From positions 62,001 through 126,000 of the forward strand of contig NZ_JACHYJ010000001.1 of assembly GCF_014192745.1 (NCBI RefSeq): a DNA stretch of 64,000 nt, in the 5' to 3' direction. Shown here piece by piece: positions 56,934 through 64,000 of this stretch. The position numbers and the translations under genes were made by a program. The DNA is from Luteimonas sp. RC10. GTDB lineage: Bacteria > Pseudomonadota > Gammaproteobacteria > Xanthomonadales > Xanthomonadaceae. Position 1 is the first letter of the stretch, and every line of letters starts with the position of its first letter. The notes beneath the pieces were generated by a model that had not been told where the DNA came from, ran no database searches, and saw only the letters and a list, made by a program, of their open reading frames with translations.

Positions 56934-58420
56934 CGTCACCCAAACGCGCCGTGGTCATCGGCGCGGGTTTCGGCGGGCTCGCGCTCGCCATCCGGCTGCA
57001 GGCCGGCGGCTGGCAGACCACGCTGCTCGAGAAGCGCGACAAGCCGGGCGGCCGCGCCTACGTCTACGAAGACCAGGGCTTCGTCTTCGACGCCGGTCCG
57101 ACCGTGATCACCGACCCCTCGGCGCTGGAGGAATTGTTCGCGCTGACCGGCCGGCGCATGGCCGACTACGTCGAGCTGCTGCCCGTCGAGCCGTTCTATC
57201 GGCTGTGTTGGGAGGATGGCTCGCACTTCGACTACGCCAACGACCAGGATGCGCTCGACCGCCAGATCCACGCGCGCAATCCGGCCGATGTGGCCGGCTA
57301 CCGCCGCTTCCTTGCCTATTCCAAAGCCGTGTTCGAGGCCGGCTACGTCGAACTGGGCGCGGTGCCGTTCCTGTCGTTCCGCGACATGCTCGCTGCCGGC
57401 CCACGCCTGGCGCGCCTGCAGGCGTGGAAGAGCGTGTACGGCATGGTGGCGCGCTTCATCCAGGACGAGCACTTGCGCCAGGCGTTCTCGTTCCATTCGC
57501 TGCTGGTCGGCGGCAACCCGTTCAAGACCTCGTCCATCTACACCCTGATCCACGCGCTGGAGCGGCAGTGGGGCGTGTGGTTCCCGCGCGGCGGCACCGG
57601 TGCGCTGGTGCGTGGGCTGGTGCGGCTGTTCGAGGACATGGGCGGGCGCATCGAACTCAATGCCGACGTCACCCGGATCGAGATCGCGCAATCGCGCGCC
57701 ACCGCCGTGCAGTTAGCCGACGGGCGGCAGTTCGCGCTCGACGCGCTGGCCTCCAATGCCGATGTCGTGCACACCTACGATCGCTTGCTCGGCCACCATC
57801 CACGCGGCGCACAGCAGGCGGCCGCGCTCAAACGCAAGCGCTTCAGCATGTCGCTGTTCGTGCTGTACTTCGGCCTCGATCGCCGTCACGAGCAGTTGCG
57901 GCACCACACCGTGTGTTTCGGCCAGCGCTACCGCGGGCTGATCGATGAGATCTTCGACGGCAAGACACTCCCCGACGACTTCTCGCTCTACCTGCATGCG
58001 CCCTGCGCGACCGACCCATCGCTCGCGCCGCCGGGCTGCGGCAGCCACTACGTGCTCGCGCCGGTGCCGCACCTGGGTAATGCCGACATCGACTGGGACG
58101 TAGAAGGCCCGCGCTATCGCGACCGCATCTTCGACTACCTCGAGCGCTTCTACATGCCCGGCCTGCGCGAGCAGTTGGTCACCAGCCGCTTCATCACCCC
58201 GTTCGATTTCCGCGACACGCTCAATGCGCACCACGGCTCGGCGTTCTCGCTCGAGCCAGTGCTGACCCAGAGCGCATGGTTCCGTCCGCACAATCGCGAC
58301 GCGGACATCGCCAATCTCTACCTCGTCGGCGCCGGCACCCATCCCGGCGCCGGCGTGCCCGGCGTGGTCGGCTCGGCCAAGGCCACGGCCGCACTGATGC
58401 TCGACAGCGCGGCGCCATGA
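56930..58420 (+). CDS. crtI: Phytoene desaturase
   Basis: CrtI introduces four double bases' worth of desaturation into phytoene to give lycopene. The 496-residue product has the FAD site AVVIGAGFGGLALAIRLQAG, GGRAYVYEDQGFVFDAGPTV, GGTGALVRGLVRLFEDMGG and the C-terminal NLYLVGAGTHPGAGVPGVVG. Length and motifs match bacterial CrtI. It overlaps crtY and crtB by 4 nt. The enzyme is peripheral on the inner membrane. Confidence 0.97.
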   Translation: MTSPKRAVVIGAGFGGLALAIRLQAGGWQTTLLEKRDKPGGRAYVYEDQGFVFDAGPTVITDPSALEELFALTGRRMADYVELLPVEPFYRLCWEDGSHFDYANDQDALDRQIHARNPADVAGYRRFLAYSKAVFEAGYVELGAVPFLSFRDMLAAGPRLARLQAWKSVYGMVARFIQDEHLRQAFSFHSLLVGGNPFKTSSIYTLIHALERQWGVWFPRGGTGALVRGLVRLFEDMGGRIELNADVTRIEIAQSRATAVQLADGRQFALDALASNADVVHTYDRLLGHHPRGAQQAAALKRKRFSMSLFVLYFGLDRRHEQLRHHTVCFGQRYRGLIDEIFDGKTLPDDFSLYLHAPCATDPSLAPPGCGSHYVLAPVPHLGNADIDWDVEGPRYRDRIFDYLERFYMPGLREQLVTSRFITPFDFRDTLNAHHGSAFSLEPVLTQSAWFRPHNRDADIANLYLVGAGTHPGAGVPGVVGSAKATAALMLDSAAP

Positions 58421-59361
58421 GCACCGCGCTGCTCGCGCACGCACATCGCACGATCGCGGTCGGCTCCAGAAGCTTCGCCACCGCGTCGCGCCTGTTCGAT
58501 GCCCACACCCGTCGCAGCGCCGTGCTGTTGTACGCCTGGTGTCGCCACTGCGATGACGTCGTCGATGGCCAGTATCTGGGGGCCGGCGGCGCGGCCGATC
58601 CGGACGGCGGTGGCGCCGAACGTCTGCAGATGCTCTATGCGCAGACGCGCCGGGTCTACGCGGGCGAGACGATGAGCGAGCCCGCCTTCGCCGCGCTGCA
58701 GGCCGTCGCCCTCGGGCATCGCATCCCGATCGCGCTGCCGCTGGCGCATCTGGACGGCTTCGCGATGGACGTCGACGGACATCGTTACGACACGCTCGAC
58801 GACACGCTGCGCTATTGCTACCACGTCGCCGGCGTGGTCGGCCTGATGATGGCGCGCATCATGGGCGCGCACGACGAGGCCACGCTCGACCGCGCCTGCG
58901 ACCTCGGCCTGGCGTTCCAGCTGACCAACATCGCGCGCGACATCGTCGACGACGCGCAGGTCGGCCGCTGCTACCTGCCCGAGACCTGGCTGGCCGCGCA
59001 CCGGGTACCGAGGGCCGAACTGGCCGATCCTCGCCACCGGCAGGCCCTGGCCGAGATGGCCGCAGCGCTTGTACACGCCGCCGAGCCCTACTACGCCTCC
59101 GCCGGGCCCGGCCTGGCGGCGCTGCCGCTGCGCTCGGCGTGGGCGGTGGCCACCGCGCATGGGGTCTATCGCGAGATCGGCCTGCGGGTCGAGCGCGAGG
59201 GCGCGCGGGCCTGGGACCAGCGCGTCAGCACCTCACGCGCGACCAAGCTGCGTCTGCTCCTGCGCGCCGCCGGCACCGCACTGCGTTCGCGGCGGCAAGT
59301 CCCGCCAGCGCGCCCGGCGCAGCTGTGGCAGCGGCCGTTGACCTCAGACCCGGGGCGGTGA
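58417..59361 (+). CDS. crtB: Phytoene synthase
   Basis: CrtB condenses two GGPP molecules to phytoene. The 314-residue product has RSFATASRLFDAHTRRSAVL, the first Asp-rich motif AWCRHCDDVVDGQYLG, YCYHVAGVVGLMMARIMGA and the second Asp-rich motif QLTNIARDIVDDAQVGRCYL, followed by PETWL. It is the last gene of the plus-strand crt operon. Its 3' end overlaps the convergent crtZ by 18 nt. The C-terminal 40 residues are Arg/Pro-rich and poorly conserved. Confidence 0.96.
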   Translation: MSTALLAHAHRTIAVGSRSFATASRLFDAHTRRSAVLLYAWCRHCDDVVDGQYLGAGGAADPDGGGAERLQMLYAQTRRVYAGETMSEPAFAALQAVALGHRIPIALPLAHLDGFAMDVDGHRYDTLDDTLRYCYHVAGVVGLMMARIMGAHDEATLDRACDLGLAFQLTNIARDIVDDAQVGRCYLPETWLAAHRVPRAELADPRHRQALAEMAAALVHAAEPYYASAGPGLAALPLRSAWAVATAHGVYREIGLRVEREGARAWDQRVSTSRATKLRLLLRAAGTALRSRRQVPPARPAQLWQRPLTSDPGR

Positions 59362-59856
59362 CCTGCGCGCAGCGGGCCGGCGCAGCGGGCCGCCGTGGAT
59401 GCGACGCAGGTCGGCCTTGAGCCTGTCCACCGACGGCGCCCACAGGAAACCGAACGACACGCAGCCGTTCTTGCCGTCCACCGCGTGGTGCATGCGATGG
59501 GCCTGGTACAGCCGCTTGAGATAGCCGCGGCGTGGCACGTAGCGGAACGGCCAGCGCTGGTGCACCAGGCCATCGTGCGCGATGAAGTAGAGCGCGCCAT
59601 AGGCCGTCATGCCCGCGCCGATCCATTGCAGCGGCGGCCGGCCGTTCGTTCCCAGATAGATCAGCGCGATCGCGATGCCGGCAAACACCACCGCGAACAG
59701 GTCGTTCTTCTCGAAGCGCCCGCGCCGCGGCACATGGTGCGATCGATGCCAGCCCCATCCCCAGCCGTGCATGATGTATTTGTGCGCGGCCCAGGCCACC
59801 CACTCCATCGCAGCCAGAGTGCAGAGGAAGACCGCAGTGTTGGTAAGCAGGGACAT
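59344..59856 (-). CDS. crtZ: Beta-carotene hydroxylase
   Basis: CrtZ is a di-iron membrane enzyme that hydroxylates beta-carotene at C3 and C3' to give zeaxanthin. The 170-residue product carries the His clusters HKYIMHGWGWGWHRSHHVPR, FIAHDGLVHQRWPFRYVPRR and YQAHRMHHAVDGKNGCVSFG, with four hydrophobic helices. I chose the ATG at 59856 (MSLLTNTAVFLCTLAAMEWV) because family members begin there. An upstream ATG at 59892 adds 12 unrelated residues. It is transcribed toward crtB, as in Pantoea. Confidence 0.96.
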   Translation of the reverse strand: MSLLTNTAVFLCTLAAMEWVAWAAHKYIMHGWGWGWHRSHHVPRRGRFEKNDLFAVVFAGIAIALIYLGTNGRPPLQWIGAGMTAYGALYFIAHDGLVHQRWPFRYVPRRGYLKRLYQAHRMHHAVDGKNGCVSFGFLWAPSVDRLKADLRRIHGGPLRRPAARRSPPRV

Positions 59857-59943
59857 GGCCGGCGTCGCGGGCGGATGCGACAGCGTAACCACGCGCTGTG
59901 AAAGGCCGCGTCAGGGTCGCATGGCCCAACGGTCGCGGCGCCT

Positions 59944-60555
59944 GTGACCCGGCCGCGCTCCTGGCGCTCGGGCTGGCGCCTGGAGGACAGGCTGGCCTTC
60001 CCGCGCCTGCGCTGGCTGCGCCACGACAGCCTGGTGGTGCTGGCCACGCTGGGCCTGCACGTGCTGTGGCTGCGCCTGCTCGGTCGCAGCCTGGTCTGTC
60101 CCTGCGGCGTGGTCACGCTGTGGCAGGTCAGCGACGATCCCGCGCAGAACTCCCAGCAGGTCGCCGATGCCTACTCGCTGCTGCACATCATCTTCGGGAT
60201 GGGGCTCTATCTCGTCCTCACCTGGCTGCGCCCGCGCTGGCCGCGCATCGACCGCGCCTTGCTGGCGCTGATCAGCAGCACAGCCTGGGAGGTCGTCGAG
60301 AACACGCCCTGGGTCATCGCGCTGCTGAACAATGCGACCAACGCCGCGCCCGACTACCACGGCGACAGCATTCTCAACTCGCTGGCCGACACCGGCTTTG
60401 CGATGCTCGGCTTCGCGATCGCCGCGCGTCTGCCCCTGCGGTGGATCATCGCGCTGGCACTGGCGCTCGAACTGATCGTGAGCCTGCGCATCCATGATGG
60501 CTTCCTGCTCGCCACCGGCCGCCTGGTGCTCGGGCTCTTCGGACAGAGCGGGTGA
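59944..60555 (+). CDS. DUF2585 (UPF0314) family membrane protein
   Basis: The 203-residue product has four or five hydrophobic helices. It carries the family features LVCPCGVVTLWQVSDDPAQN, SQQVADAYSLLHIIFGMGLY, STAWEVVENTPWVIALLNNA and LNSLADTGFAMLGFAIAARL. The function of the family is unknown. It starts with GTG at 59944 and is divergent from crtZ by about 90 nt; it may be under a shared control region. Its stop lies 25 nt from the convergent MFS gene. Confidence 0.85.
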   Translation: MTRPRSWRSGWRLEDRLAFPRLRWLRHDSLVVLATLGLHVLWLRLLGRSLVCPCGVVTLWQVSDDPAQNSQQVADAYSLLHIIFGMGLYLVLTWLRPRWPRIDRALLALISSTAWEVVENTPWVIALLNNATNAAPDYHGDSILNSLADTGFAMLGFAIAARLPLRWIIALALALELIVSLRIHDGFLLATGRLVLGLFGQSG

Positions 60556-60580
60556 TCCCCACTGCGCGTAGGCGGCTCGT

Positions 60581-61807
60581 TCAGATCCGACCGCCCGCCG
60601 TGCGCGGCAGCAGCGCGGTCGCCAGTCCGAGCAGCGGCAAGAAGGCGGTGACGTGGTACACCCAGACGATGCCGCGCGCGTCCGCGAGTTGCCCAAGCGC
60701 GGCCGCGCCGATGCCGCCGATCCCGAACATCAGGCCGAACATCACGCCCGACACCATGCCCACGCGGCCGGGGACCGCCTCCTGCGCATAGACCACCAGC
60801 GCGGCGAACGCCGACGACATCACCAGGCCGATCACCACCGCCAGCACGGCCGTTGCCACCAGCCCGACGTACGGCAGCGCGAGCGCGAACGGCGCCACGC
60901 CCAGAAACGAGATCCAGATCACCGCCTTGCGCCCGATGCGATCGCCGACCGGACCGCCGGCGAATGTGCCCAGCGCGATCGCGCCGAGGAACAGGAACAG
61001 GCAGACCTGGCTCTGCTGCACGCCCAGGCCGAAGCGCTCGATGAGGTAGAACGTGAAGTAGTTGGTGAACGAGGCGATGTAGACGAACTTCGCGAACATC
61101 AGCACCGCCACCACCGCGATCGCCTGGACGACCTTGCTGCGCGGCAATCCGCTGCCGCGGCGGCCCGCCAGGCTCGCCAGCCGCGCCTGGCCGTGCTGTA
61201 CCGACCAACGGGTGAGCCGCAGCAGCACGAACACCGCGAGCCCTGCGACCAGCATCAGCCAAGCGACCGCCGACTGCCCATGCGGGATCACGACCGCGGC
61301 CGCCAGCAGCGGTCCGATGGCTTGACCGGTATTGCCGCCGACCTGGAACGTCGACTGCGCGGTGCCGAAGCGCCCGCCCGATCCCATCCGCGCCACGCGC
61401 GAGGCCTCGGGATGGAACGTCGCCGAGCCGACGCCAACGATCGCCGCTGCCAGCAACAGCATCGGATAGCTGTGCGCGGCTGCCAGGGTCGCGATGCCGA
61501 CGAACGTCACCACCATACCGGCCGGCAGCAGATACGGCATCGGATGACGATCGGTGTACAGGCCGATCCACGGCTGCAGCAGCGAGGCGGTGATCTGGTA
61601 GACCAATGCGATGCCGCCGATCTGCCCGAAGCTCAGGTCGAAGTTGCTCTTGAGCATCGGGAAGATCGCCGGCAGCGTCGCCTGGATCAGATCGTTGAGC
61701 AGATGCGCGAACGCGGCGGCACCGACCACGCCGAGCGCGAAGCCCTGCGCAGGCGAGCTCGGATCGGATACGGCGGCGGTCGGGGGCTGAGGCGAAGGCT
61801 GGGACAT
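60581..61807 (-). CDS. MFS transporter, fosmidomycin-resistance (Fsr)-like
   Basis: The 408-residue product has twelve membrane helices and resembles the Fsr family of drug exporters. It has AAFAHLLNDLIQATLPAIFP, then GQIGGIALVYQITASLLQPW, TDRHPMPYLLPAGM, EASRVARMGSGGRFGTAQST and FQVGGNTGQAIGPLLAAAVV. Fosmidomycin blocks the MEP pathway that feeds carotenoids, but a functional link to the nearby crt genes is speculative. The start at 61807 gives the usual length; an in-frame ATG at 61879 adds 24 residues. Confidence 0.9.
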   Translation of the reverse strand: MSQPSPQPPTAAVSDPSSPAQGFALGVVGAAAFAHLLNDLIQATLPAIFPMLKSNFDLSFGQIGGIALVYQITASLLQPWIGLYTDRHPMPYLLPAGMVVTFVGIATLAAAHSYPMLLLAAAIVGVGSATFHPEASRVARMGSGGRFGTAQSTFQVGGNTGQAIGPLLAAAVVIPHGQSAVAWLMLVAGLAVFVLLRLTRWSVQHGQARLASLAGRRGSGLPRSKVVQAIAVVAVLMFAKFVYIASFTNYFTFYLIERFGLGVQQSQVCLFLFLGAIALGTFAGGPVGDRIGRKAVIWISFLGVAPFALALPYVGLVATAVLAVVIGLVMSSAFAALVVYAQEAVPGRVGMVSGVMFGLMFGIGGIGAAALGQLADARGIVWVYHVTAFLPLLGLATALLPRTAGGRI

Positions 61808-61973
61808 CGAAGCTCGGTCGCGTCCGAGCGCTGCGGCCCGCGCGCCGCCGCGGGCAATGCCGGTAGCCTCGGGGCACATCGGCGGCGCCGGATGCGTCTA
61901 TGTGGGGAACGGCAGCGTAGGCCATCGACGCCGGAGTGTCATGCGCCCGCACACGCGCCGGTATGCTGTGCCC

Positions 61974-62429
61974 ATGCACGACCACGTCACCACCGGGTTC
62001 GCGCTGCGTCCTGCGCGGCTCGACGACATCGACGGCATCTTCCACGTCCGCACTTCGGTGCGCGAGAACGCGCTGAGCCTCGACGCGCTCGCGGCTCTGG
62101 GCATCACCCCCGCATCGATCGCGCAGATGGTGCAGGACGCGCCCTGCGCCTGGGTCGCATGCGACGGGCCGACGGTCGTGGGCTTTTCGATGGTCGACCT
62201 GGACGAAGGTGCGCTGTTCGCCGCGTTCGTGCTGCCGTCGCATGAGGGCCGCGGCATCGGCAAGGCGCTCGTGGCGCCGGCCGAGCACGCCTTGTTCGCG
62301 CGGCATCCAGTCGCCTGGCTCGAGACTGCCCGCGGCTCGCGCGCCGAGGGCTTCTACCGCCGCCTGGGCTGGGGCCAGGCATCCGACATCGGCGGCGGCG
62401 ACATCCGGCTGGAGAAACAGCGTCCCTGA
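61974..62429 (+). CDS. GNAT family N-acetyltransferase
   Basis: The 151-residue product has the acetyl-CoA loop FVLPSHEGRGIGKALVAPAE near residues 83-102. It also has the C-terminal signature WLETARGSRAEGFYRRLGWG. The N-terminal FALRPARLDDIDGIFHVRTS is typical. The substrate is unknown. The ATG at 61974 was preferred over upstream frames that run through the divergent MFS promoter. It converges with the minus-strand small-gene group, with 18 nt between stops. Confidence 0.88.
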   Translation: MHDHVTTGFALRPARLDDIDGIFHVRTSVRENALSLDALAALGITPASIAQMVQDAPCAWVACDGPTVVGFSMVDLDEGALFAAFVLPSHEGRGIGKALVAPAEHALFARHPVAWLETARGSRAEGFYRRLGWGQASDIGGGDIRLEKQRP

Positions 62430-62447
62430 CGCGCACCGGCAGTGCTG

Positions 62448-62759
62448 TCAGCGCGCCGCCGGCCCGAGCCCACCGGCAACCTTCGCGCGCGCCGCCCTGC
62501 GACGCTGCCGGCGCTCGAGCCGCGCCCATTCGAGCAGCAGCAGCGCCATGCCGCCGTTGAGCACCAGCTCGCCGGGCCAGATCGCCGCGTAGCCATGCCC
62601 GGTCGCCATCGCCGCGACCAGGCCGACGACATCGACGATGGCGCCGGCCGCGACCAACGTGCCGCACAGCTTGATGCCCCGGGGCTGCCCGGTGGCAGTC
62701 ATCATCCACAGCGCGGCGACGATCAGCAGTGTGGTGACGATGAGGTAGGCGATGTTCAT
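62448..62759 (-). CDS. Small membrane protein, unknown
   Basis: The 103-residue product has three hydrophobic helices: IAYLIVTTLLIVAALWMM, LCGTLVAAGAIVDVVGLVA and GELVLNGGMALLLLEWA. A basic tail (RLERRQRRRAARAK) follows. The size and topology resemble phage holins, but no family can be named with confidence. It overlaps the next upstream gene by 4 nt (stop/start overlap), so the two are made together. Confidence 0.6.
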   Translation of the reverse strand: MNIAYLIVTTLLIVAALWMMTATGQPRGIKLCGTLVAAGAIVDVVGLVAAMATGHGYAAIWPGELVLNGGMALLLLEWARLERRQRRRAARAKVAGGLGPAAR

Positions 62760-63088
62760 TGACGGTCCTCCGGGGCCGGGCCAACGAGGCGCGCGACCAG
62801 CCGCTCGGCCATCCGATCGCCACGACGCTGCAGCAGCCGTTGCACGATCGCGGTCGCCTGCAGTCCGAAGCAGCCGACCAGGAACGCGATGCCGGCTTGC
62901 AGGTGAGCCCCGGCGCCGGCGAAGAAGCGCTCGTTGAGCGCCGGCCCGACGAACACCGCGACCAGTGCGCCGCTGATCGCCCGCACCATCGCCCGGTGCC
63001 GCGACGGCGCATCGTCGAGGACCAGCGGCAACAGCGCGCCGCAGACCCCGGCCAGGACGATCCACAGCTGGATCAGCATGCTGTCCAT
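62756..63088 (-). CDS. Holin-like small membrane protein
   Basis: The 110-residue product has three hydrophobic helices (LIQLWIVLAGVCGALLPLVL, ISGALVAVFVGPALNE and AGIAFLVGCFGLQATAIVQR) and a charged C-terminus. Layout and spacing recall phage holins that span the inner membrane near lysis genes. No endolysin or other phage gene is nearby, so it may be a domesticated remnant or an unrelated membrane protein. A start at the second Met (MLIQLW) is possible. Confidence 0.6.
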   Translation of the reverse strand: MDSMLIQLWIVLAGVCGALLPLVLDDAPSRHRAMVRAISGALVAVFVGPALNERFFAGAGAHLQAGIAFLVGCFGLQATAIVQRLLQRRGDRMAERLVARLVGPAPEDRQ

Positions 63089-63097
63089 GACCTGTCC

Positions 63098-63766
63098 TCA
63101 CTTCGGCGACAGCACGACATCCGCGCCACGCAAGCCGCGTACCGTGACGTCTCCACGCGGCGCGCTCGGCAGCATGACCGTACGGCCCACCCACCGATCG
63201 CAGCCTCCGCCAGTGGTGCCCGCGGTGAACACGTGCCACTGCTGCTCCGCGTCCACGGCTGCCAGCTCCAATGCAATCCGGCACGGAGTTGCGCCACCTT
63301 GACGCCACTCGCCGGACCGCTCGCCCAGCGCGGCGGCGACCAGACGCAGTTCGACCGTCGTGTTGCCGGGCGCAGACAGCGCCAGCGTGCGCGCCCCGCT
63401 CGCCGTGACCGCATCGCCTGCCGGGCGCAGGGTCAGCGGCGTGAGCGACAGCCCGTCCAGGTGCACATGCCGGCCGTCGATCTGCACTGTCAGCCGGCGC
63501 CCGGACAGGCGGTCGCAGGCCGTGCCGCCATTGACCGACAGACCCGCCGTGTAGCCGACGCCCTCGCGCTTGAGCGGCAGCCGGCACGCCCATGGCGCAC
63601 CGAGGCGCAGCTCGCCGCCGCCCGGCGTCAGTTGCAGGCGCACCGCATGCGGCACCGGACCGTCCCATCCGCTGCCCAGCCACACGTCGGGGTCGGCGGC
63701 CTGGCCGGCGAGCGCCGGCAGCCAGGCGGCGAGCAATACGACGCTTCGAAGGATCCACTTGTCCAT
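63098..63766 (-). CDS. Exported protein of unknown function
   Basis: The 222-residue product has a signal peptide (MDKWILRSVVLLAAWLPALAGQA). The mature part is beta-rich with two similar halves: LRLGAPWACRLPLKREGVGY with LNGLTVQIDGR-like turns, and ATPCRIALELAAVDAEQQWH with GCDRWVGRTVMLPSAPRGDV. Four cysteines are placed as two possible disulphides. The internal similarity is weak. AGAGGA precedes the ATG. I do not recognise the family. It precedes the holin-like gene by 9 nt and so shares its transcript. Confidence 0.7.
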   Translation of the reverse strand: MDKWILRSVVLLAAWLPALAGQAADPDVWLGSGWDGPVPHAVRLQLTPGGGELRLGAPWACRLPLKREGVGYTAGLSVNGGTACDRLSGRRLTVQIDGRHVHLDGLSLTPLTLRPAGDAVTASGARTLALSAPGNTTVELRLVAAALGERSGEWRQGGATPCRIALELAAVDAEQQWHVFTAGTTGGGCDRWVGRTVMLPSAPRGDVTVRGLRGADVVLSPK

Positions 63767-63806
63767 GTCATGTCCTCTGGTTCGTCGACCGCGCCATTGC
63801 GATCGA

Positions 63807-63971
63807 TCAGCCCCACACGCGCCAGGCCGATGCCGCCGCCGTGGCCAACACCGCCGCTGCCGTCGCCACGACCCAGGCGATGCTTCGCCTGCGCTTCGGG
63901 ATCGGCGGCATCAAACGCGCGATCGCCTCGGCCATCTCCGGCGTCAGTTCGAACTCGACGGTGCGTCTCAT
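63807..63971 (-). CDS. Very small membrane-anchored protein
   Basis: The 54-residue product begins MRRTVEFELTPEMAEAIARL and ends in one hydrophobic helix (IAWVVATAAAVLATAAASAW). A basic break PKRRRS lies before the helix, which predicts a cytoplasmic N-terminus. It is 40 nt upstream of the exported-protein gene in the same orientation. Its codon use is GC-rich like its neighbours. Nothing identifies its function; the coding call rests on frame, context and topology. Confidence 0.5.
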   Translation of the reverse strand: MRRTVEFELTPEMAEAIARLMPPIPKRRRSIAWVVATAAAVLATAAASAWRVWG

Positions 63972-64000
63972 CCCTGCATCCCGGCCGTGGGCAACTGCAC

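Overview
The window is GC-rich chromosomal DNA from a gammaproteobacterium, most likely of the Xanthomonadaceae/Lysobacteraceae (Luteimonas, Lysobacter or Pseudoxanthomonas type). This is inferred from the ilvC-ilvG-ilvM-ilvA-leuA-leuCDB gene order, the fused ThrA, the pcm-like/tolC pair, many TonB-era and Xanthomonas-style proteins, and a decayed chromosomal integron on the ilvD side of the genome. No rRNA, tRNA or CRISPR array was seen.

Layout. 1-1130: the 5' part of thiC on the minus strand behind a TPP riboswitch. 1262-6507: the threonine operon thrL-thrA-thrB-thrC with an attenuation leader. 6603-8217: a BON-domain periplasmic protein (minus) and a type IB topoisomerase (plus). 8254-21801: a very long branched-chain amino acid operon, ilvL-ilvC-ilvG-ilvM-ilvE-ilvA-leuA-leuC-leuD-leuB-gdhA-ilvD, with a textbook attenuator and mostly overlapping start/stop codons. 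It covers nearly all steps from threonine and pyruvate to Ile, Val and Leu, plus glutamate supply for the transaminase.

21858-32453 is accessory material: an AbrB/Doc toxin-antitoxin pair, a GNAT acetyltransferase, a small CMD/ABM group, a TonB-dependent receptor, a histidine kinase convergent with an output-less propeller sensor, and an OmpA-family lipoprotein with seven internal repeats. 32556-36249 is a chromosomal integron. It has a broken integrase gene (minus strand), an attI-like core, and five attC-like sites that delimit an unknown protein, an HNH protein, a HEPN-like protein and two decayed cassettes. The cassettes are visibly AT-richer than the surroundings.

36362-43782: an RND efflux pump (inner-membrane transporter, lipoprotein adaptor), a divergent TetR regulator, a Pcm-like methyltransferase and TolC. 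43843-48896: lipopolysaccharide genes (waaA, lpxL-like acyltransferase, O-antigen-ligase-like protein, glycosyltransferase) and a small zinc-binding protein. 48982-52341: pirin, YceI, a RutE-like nitroreductase and an ELM1-like protein. 52524-59856: a complete zeaxanthin glucoside pathway in the Pantoea gene order (crtE-idi-crtX-crtY-crtI-crtB, crtZ convergent). 59944-63971: a DUF2585 membrane protein, an Fsr-like MFS exporter, a GNAT acetyltransferase and a minus-strand group of four small membrane or secreted proteins of unknown role.

The most unusual points are: the inactivated integron with possible defence cassettes; the two attenuation leaders, which both appear to be leaderless mRNAs with the same promoter geometry; gdhA embedded in the ilv-leu operon; and the propeller sensor that lacks any output domain.
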